This document shows, in pieces, positions 21,001 through 23,842 of a DNA stretch of 23,842 nt; the first letter of the stretch is position 1; the number at the start of each line of letters is the position of its first letter. Both the position numbers and the translations under genes were made by a program. Source of the stretch: CAZABG01 sp964483465 (GTDB lineage Bacteria > Chlamydiota > Chlamydiia > Chlamydiales > Parachlamydiaceae). The notes under the pieces are model-generated. The model was not told the DNA's origin. It worked only from the letters and a program-made list of their open reading frames with translations, and did not search any database. The stretch covers positions 1 through 23,842 of the forward strand of contig CAZABG010000034.1 of the NCBI GenBank assembly GCA_964483465.1, in the 5' to 3' direction.

Positions 21001-23842
21001 ACATATTGTTATAAATAATCCTTCATGGGTTTCAAGCCATCCGGATGAGGCTTTTCATCTTTTTAATCGTTTAGTAGAAGCGGGCAAACAGGCATCTGTT
21101 CAGCAGTATTTATCTGTAATATTTAAAGAGGGCGAAGCTACAAACCTTCAGGACTGCGTTAAAAAGGCGTGGCCGCTCATTAGAAAAGCAAAAACTTTTT
21201 TGGAGTTTAAGAATCTTTTACAATCAAGAGGAGTATCTCTTTCCGTTATATTCAGACCGCTCGAGGAAGATGTTTTAAAAAGCCTTGAAGAGCAAAAAGA
21301 ATCGGCCGCTATCGCTCGCGATTTTTTTGGAACCATTGAAACCGCTCCGGGTAAAAGAACCTATCTATCTTTACTTATGCGTGGAGAAAAAGATCGAGCG
21401 TTCACCTATGCCAAAGAAAATCGATTAGAAGTTGACTTGATTGAAATGTCGATTGATTCCCTTTCTACAAAGGTTTTAGAAGAAAAAACCGAATGGAATA
21501 GGGATGAAACGGATCGTCTTTGGGCTTTAGCTGAAAACGCCCTTATTATTCCTTTGATTCAAATTCTTCTACCTCGATCAAGAGAGGGTTTTGCGAGAAC
21601 TTTAACAAAGATAAGCTTGAATCGTGAGTATATCAAAAAAGCAGCCTCTCTTTACCCTGAAATAATAAAAGAAGCGGTTTCAGTCGCTTTACCTTTTATT
21701 TTAGTACAGACAGAGTTAACTGCAAACACACGCTTTGAACTCCCCCGTCTACTGAAGGAAGCAAATATTTCCGAAAAAATATCCCTTTTAAAATGGATTA
21801 AATCTGTTGGGCAAAAGGCTGACGACTTTGTAGAGTGCGATTCCGATGCATACAAAAAAGAGTATGAGAATAGAGTTTCAGAAGAAGCTAAGTTTGACGA
21901 GCTTTACTCTGTTGCGGGCCTTAAACCTTTTGAAAAATTTTGGGAAGAAAGAAGCATTCAAGAGAGAGTGGATATTGCCAAAAATAGCCCCTTCATTTTC
22001 AAGCGCCAAGAGTTAAAACACTTATTGAATTCGATCAGAGAGAAAATATTCGAGAGTGTATCTGTCAAAACCCTCGAAACGCTAGAAATTGAACCCGCCA
22101 CTTCCGATCAGTTTTTCATCTCTTTTGCATCGCCCGTCCTATTTGATCGATTCTATCCTGCCTTTTATGAGAACTTTGGAGTTCCAGCAAATACTAGATT
22201 GAATGGTGTTGAATATAGATCCGTACTTGATTATTTGATTAAATATAAGTCTAGACATATTTTAAGCGCTCTTGGATACGATGCAAGATTTTGCGACATT
22301 TTAATTGAACGTATTAAAGAAATCATAGACACAGGGATTCCGCACCTTGGCTCAATGGAAACCCCATTGGAAAAGAAATTTTATAATTTTGCCAAAATGC
22401 ATAGATACGTTCCTTTCGCGATATTAAATCATTTCATTAATATAAATAGTTATTCCTGGTTTAAAGATGGGCTTGATTTCGTAGCTTCACTCCCTCCTGA
22501 AGCAACCCTCAAGAGGGATGAGTTCCCTTTGATTGTTCTTAAAGGCATTGTTCGTTTTGAAAAAGAGTTTAGCGGCATACCGACCGGATCGCTTATTTTT
22601 TTCACGGCGATATTCTCAACCGGCGTAAATCACGTTGAAGCTTTTGATTGTTTAAGAGTGGCAACCATTCCGGTTTTAAGAGAAACCTGCGTCAATCATA
22701 TTATCGACATTCTGACGGAGTGGAAAAGCGACCCCAAGAAAGTAGACCCCAAAATAGAAGAGAGAATTGGAAAATATATTGCCGATTCCATTCAAAGGGG
22801 AACTCGAGATTCAGCAAAGTTCCTTTATACAGACCCTATAAAATCTCTTCTTAATGATTTTCCTAATTTAAATAACTATTATAGAGTTCCTTTAGCAACC
22901 CTTTTGCTTAATCAAGCAATAGATTCAAATTCTCCCGAACAGAAAATTAAAGCTTGTACTGAGGTCATAAATCTTCTACGAGATTATCTGTTTAAAAATC
23001 CGGATTCAGCCTCAACTTTAATAGATCTTTATCTATCGGTTTTATCCGAGCTTATCGACCGTGAAATCGATATTAATCAGATTAAATATTTTACATACTC
23101 ATTCCTTTTAATGCTGATTAATCCTGAATCAATCATTAATATACAGACCACAATCGGAATACCGGAAATTAAGTCGGTAAAAAAGGCTAAAAACCTTGCT
23201 ATGGCCGTTTCTTACGTGACGAAACTTTTGGATATCTTGTTATCTAAGAAATATGCGAAGCAACCCTATTTATACTTTGCTCTGGATACAACCCAGCTTC
23301 TAATCCTATGGCTTCTTGCAAAAGCGAATGATTACTCAAAACAAATCCATCCTCTATTAAAGAAAAGGATTTATTTTATCCCTTCAACACCTGAATTCCA
23401 TTACTCTGAATTTGTTCTCGTTAATCAGAAGATGATTGGAGCGGCAGATGGCATATTGTCGCATGATCAAAAAGCCGAGTATTGTTTCGCATCCAATCTA
23501 AAAATTACGGAAAACGCCCCCAAACTCATACCGGCTAAAATCGAGGGTTTTAACCGATACGCGCTCTCTTTCCTTAGCTTTAAAAGTACACGCTCCGCCC
23601 AGCATGTTTTAAATCAGCTTTCAGAAATGCTGCCCGCTAATAAACAGTTACGCGACATTAAATTTAAAGAAATCTTTTCAGGTTTAATCGCAAGAGCTAC
23701 GCTCGATCCAAAAGAACCTACCGCAACAGGCGTTGCATTCCTATTAAGGGTTAAAGAGGTTTTTTGCGACTACTTTAAAGCCGTGCACGATTTAAAAGAA
23801 AAAGAAAGGGAAAAATATTTAGGCGATTATCTAACCCTATCT
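18032..23842 (+). CDS. Second giant nucleotidyltransferase-like/solenoid protein, 3' end outside the window
   Basis: The frame from ATG 18032 stays open for 1937 codons and leaves the window without a stop, so the gene is partial at its 3' end. AGG at 18022-18024 is correctly placed upstream. The N-terminal 300 residues match the upstream giant: VYEVGSSAA (91-99), NDRDMRFQV with Asp132 and Asp134, KDKNEKQYDFYIY with Asp194, and HHGFLLQLYYVMKGYNNP in place of the neck helix. The body is helical with recurring units: a Trp (526, 702, 920, 1047) about 20-25 residues before a segment such as KRGSSLSAIF, KRGLKLSCVF or SRGVSLSVIF. No signal peptide or transmembrane segment is clear. It starts 2 bp after the first giant gene, so the two form one transcription unit. 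Function unknown. Confidence 0.85.
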   Translation, partial: MAIPTTLARPFLAFLSSESVLIDSSGIVNPHTLVPFTEVDVSHFDDIVISDAWGDVSFSALLKDLYIRFEEANLSYHINDDTPKEYVKTKVYEVGSSAAYDAYNSKRDVLNKSLPQSLRDKCNQIDLHPSNDRDMRFQVNKNTVVRAEELFLAALQKTCPNFNRSLFKWREKFYDFNDNVFVLSIKDKNEKQYDFYIYETCKRTFFASRDAAQLDVTPYVENRLPAKLIVHDFHPIQPYIDRIDRTLRIPEPEKVNHHGFLLQLYYVMKGYNNPDHRAEGILKETIINYLKTHNLNDLISKFIGNHPSDNGFAFIFSVRSKLGLSISSPIPGYTPGHLSVCAQLLCPTEKKINYNGQDYFLNAPSVDDLRGFNWNFDLIKNLNILNSILEFEEREPLNPSAKAMFDSYSASLNDEQRLSALKIRVLRFANTERRALVVMQTISSSKLQLPPDLLSIVANYADETQYGLIINDLSRPEWIQSNVEKACNVFEWILNSKNKDRVYPFLKCLIPYCDQKKIAAFFRRTWEINPNMDELIGLQEVLEKRGSSLSAIFDVNEKEMAPHFSTSREFIIVLGYARTLEGKIALFRLYAKEDRKKAIQYAIEQKITGSVLQELLPLFRNTDTFADISLVTQIAASCTASQFDQLINYLPPSWMAALPTRAKEVFNWLVSEKKLSALYPYVTQLLTQCPKIDCNSVVYKTWTSFPDLSELLKLKELVTIPSVFRSRESEILPYLKGAPSSQFRAILGEPVSNEAKVILFSTLCRENVKEAVVFAESQHIPAEVVSQFLTTLETGSDDDRNNLHSYLNSLSYDEKISYWKDWMQKTKNPMASPLFPWVLNELKEKHNQSLFLGIVKISLPQAAHIIANLECAWIPENSSIVTRVLELLSKEKSGTYTTFLRRLIGEDEASSLPLHIKRVWDIDQNISSICALQPVLAKRGLKLSCVFPSMEKELSKPYGKALHEIKKQFDDQKFTRLVELCHPNHLDALTHIVINNPSWVSSHPDEAFHLFNRLVEAGKQASVQQYLSVIFKEGEATNLQDCVKKAWPLIRKAKTFLEFKNLLQSRGVSLSVIFRPLEEDVLKSLEEQKESAAIARDFFGTIETAPGKRTYLSLLMRGEKDRAFTYAKENRLEVDLIEMSIDSLSTKVLEEKTEWNRDETDRLWALAENALIIPLIQILLPRSREGFARTLTKISLNREYIKKAASLYPEIIKEAVSVALPFILVQTELTANTRFELPRLLKEANISEKISLLKWIKSVGQKADDFVECDSDAYKKEYENRVSEEAKFDELYSVAGLKPFEKFWEERSIQERVDIAKNSPFIFKRQELKHLLNSIREKIFESVSVKTLETLEIEPATSDQFFISFASPVLFDRFYPAFYENFGVPANTRLNGVEYRSVLDYLIKYKSRHILSALGYDARFCDILIERIKEIIDTGIPHLGSMETPLEKKFYNFAKMHRYVPFAILNHFININSYSWFKDGLDFVASLPPEATLKRDEFPLIVLKGIVRFEKEFSGIPTGSLIFFTAIFSTGVNHVEAFDCLRVATIPVLRETCVNHIIDILTEWKSDPKKVDPKIEERIGKYIADSIQRGTRDSAKFLYTDPIKSLLNDFPNLNNYYRVPLATLLLNQAIDSNSPEQKIKACTEVINLLRDYLFKNPDSASTLIDLYLSVLSELIDREIDINQIKYFTYSFLLMLINPESIINIQTTIGIPEIKSVKKAKNLAMAVSYVTKLLDILLSKKYAKQPYLYFALDTTQLLILWLLAKANDYSKQIHPLLKKRIYFIPSTPEFHYSEFVLVNQKMIGAADGILSHDQKAEYCFASNLKITENAPKLIPAKIEGFNRYALSFLSFKSTRSAQHVLNQLSEMLPANKQLRDIKFKEIFSGLIARATLDPKEPTATGVAFLLRVKEVFCDYFKAVHDLKEKEREKYLGDYLTLS

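Noticed and set aside
18405..22854. Short frames on both strands within the second giant gene
   Set aside because: All are in other frames than the continuous one from 18032; they have no independent support.

Overview
The window joins two kinds of DNA from an AT-rich bacterium. Positions 10042 onward look chromosomal: a tRNA-Phe gene, a long periplasmic tail-specific protease (Prc/Tsp type), the condensin partner genes scpA and scpB, and then two enormous genes for solenoid-like proteins. Positions 74 to about 10041 look like an inserted accessory island. I suspect a host-associated, chlamydia-like organism, because of the Prc layout, the giant helical proteins, the ankyrin-tailed protein and the BRO-N protein. 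No single marker here proves that, so it is inference.

Island (74-10085). A 45-bp exact direct repeat (74-118 and 10041-10085) copies the 3' part of the tRNA-Phe gene, which is the classic footprint of integration into a tRNA gene. The intact tRNA is at the right end. The left copy is followed, in tRNA orientation, by a hairpin and T-rich stretch that looks like the tRNA's original terminator. No integrase is visible between the repeats, so the island is decayed, satellite-like or moved in trans. From left to right it carries: a GbsR/MarR-GNAT fusion regulator with an SDR dehydrogenase and a zeta-crystallin-type quinone oxidoreductase in one operon; a BRO-N/DinD-like protein; a decayed reverse-strand reading frame; an alpha/beta hydrolase with a damaged start; an unrecognised 193-residue protein on the minus strand; a type IV toxin-antitoxin pair of the AbiE type whose toxin has an ankyrin tail and whose promoter overlaps one of two near-identical 28-bp inverted repeats; a truncated GNAT gene; and two small tandem paralogous membrane proteins.

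Core flank (10042-13520). tRNA-Phe and the prc gene lie on the minus strand. The scpA-scpB pair (8-bp overlap) is divergent on the plus strand.

Giant pair (13557-23842). A 1490-residue protein is followed after 2 bp by a second reading frame that is open for at least 1937 codons and runs off the window. The two proteins share an N-terminal domain of about 250-300 residues. In it a G-G/S turn, a D-x-D pair on a strand and a later strand Asp are conserved in the spacing of polymerase-beta-type nucleotidyltransferases. A helix-rich, repeat-like body of more than 1000 residues follows in each. I do not recognise this architecture as a named family, and it is the best candidate here for an undescribed system.
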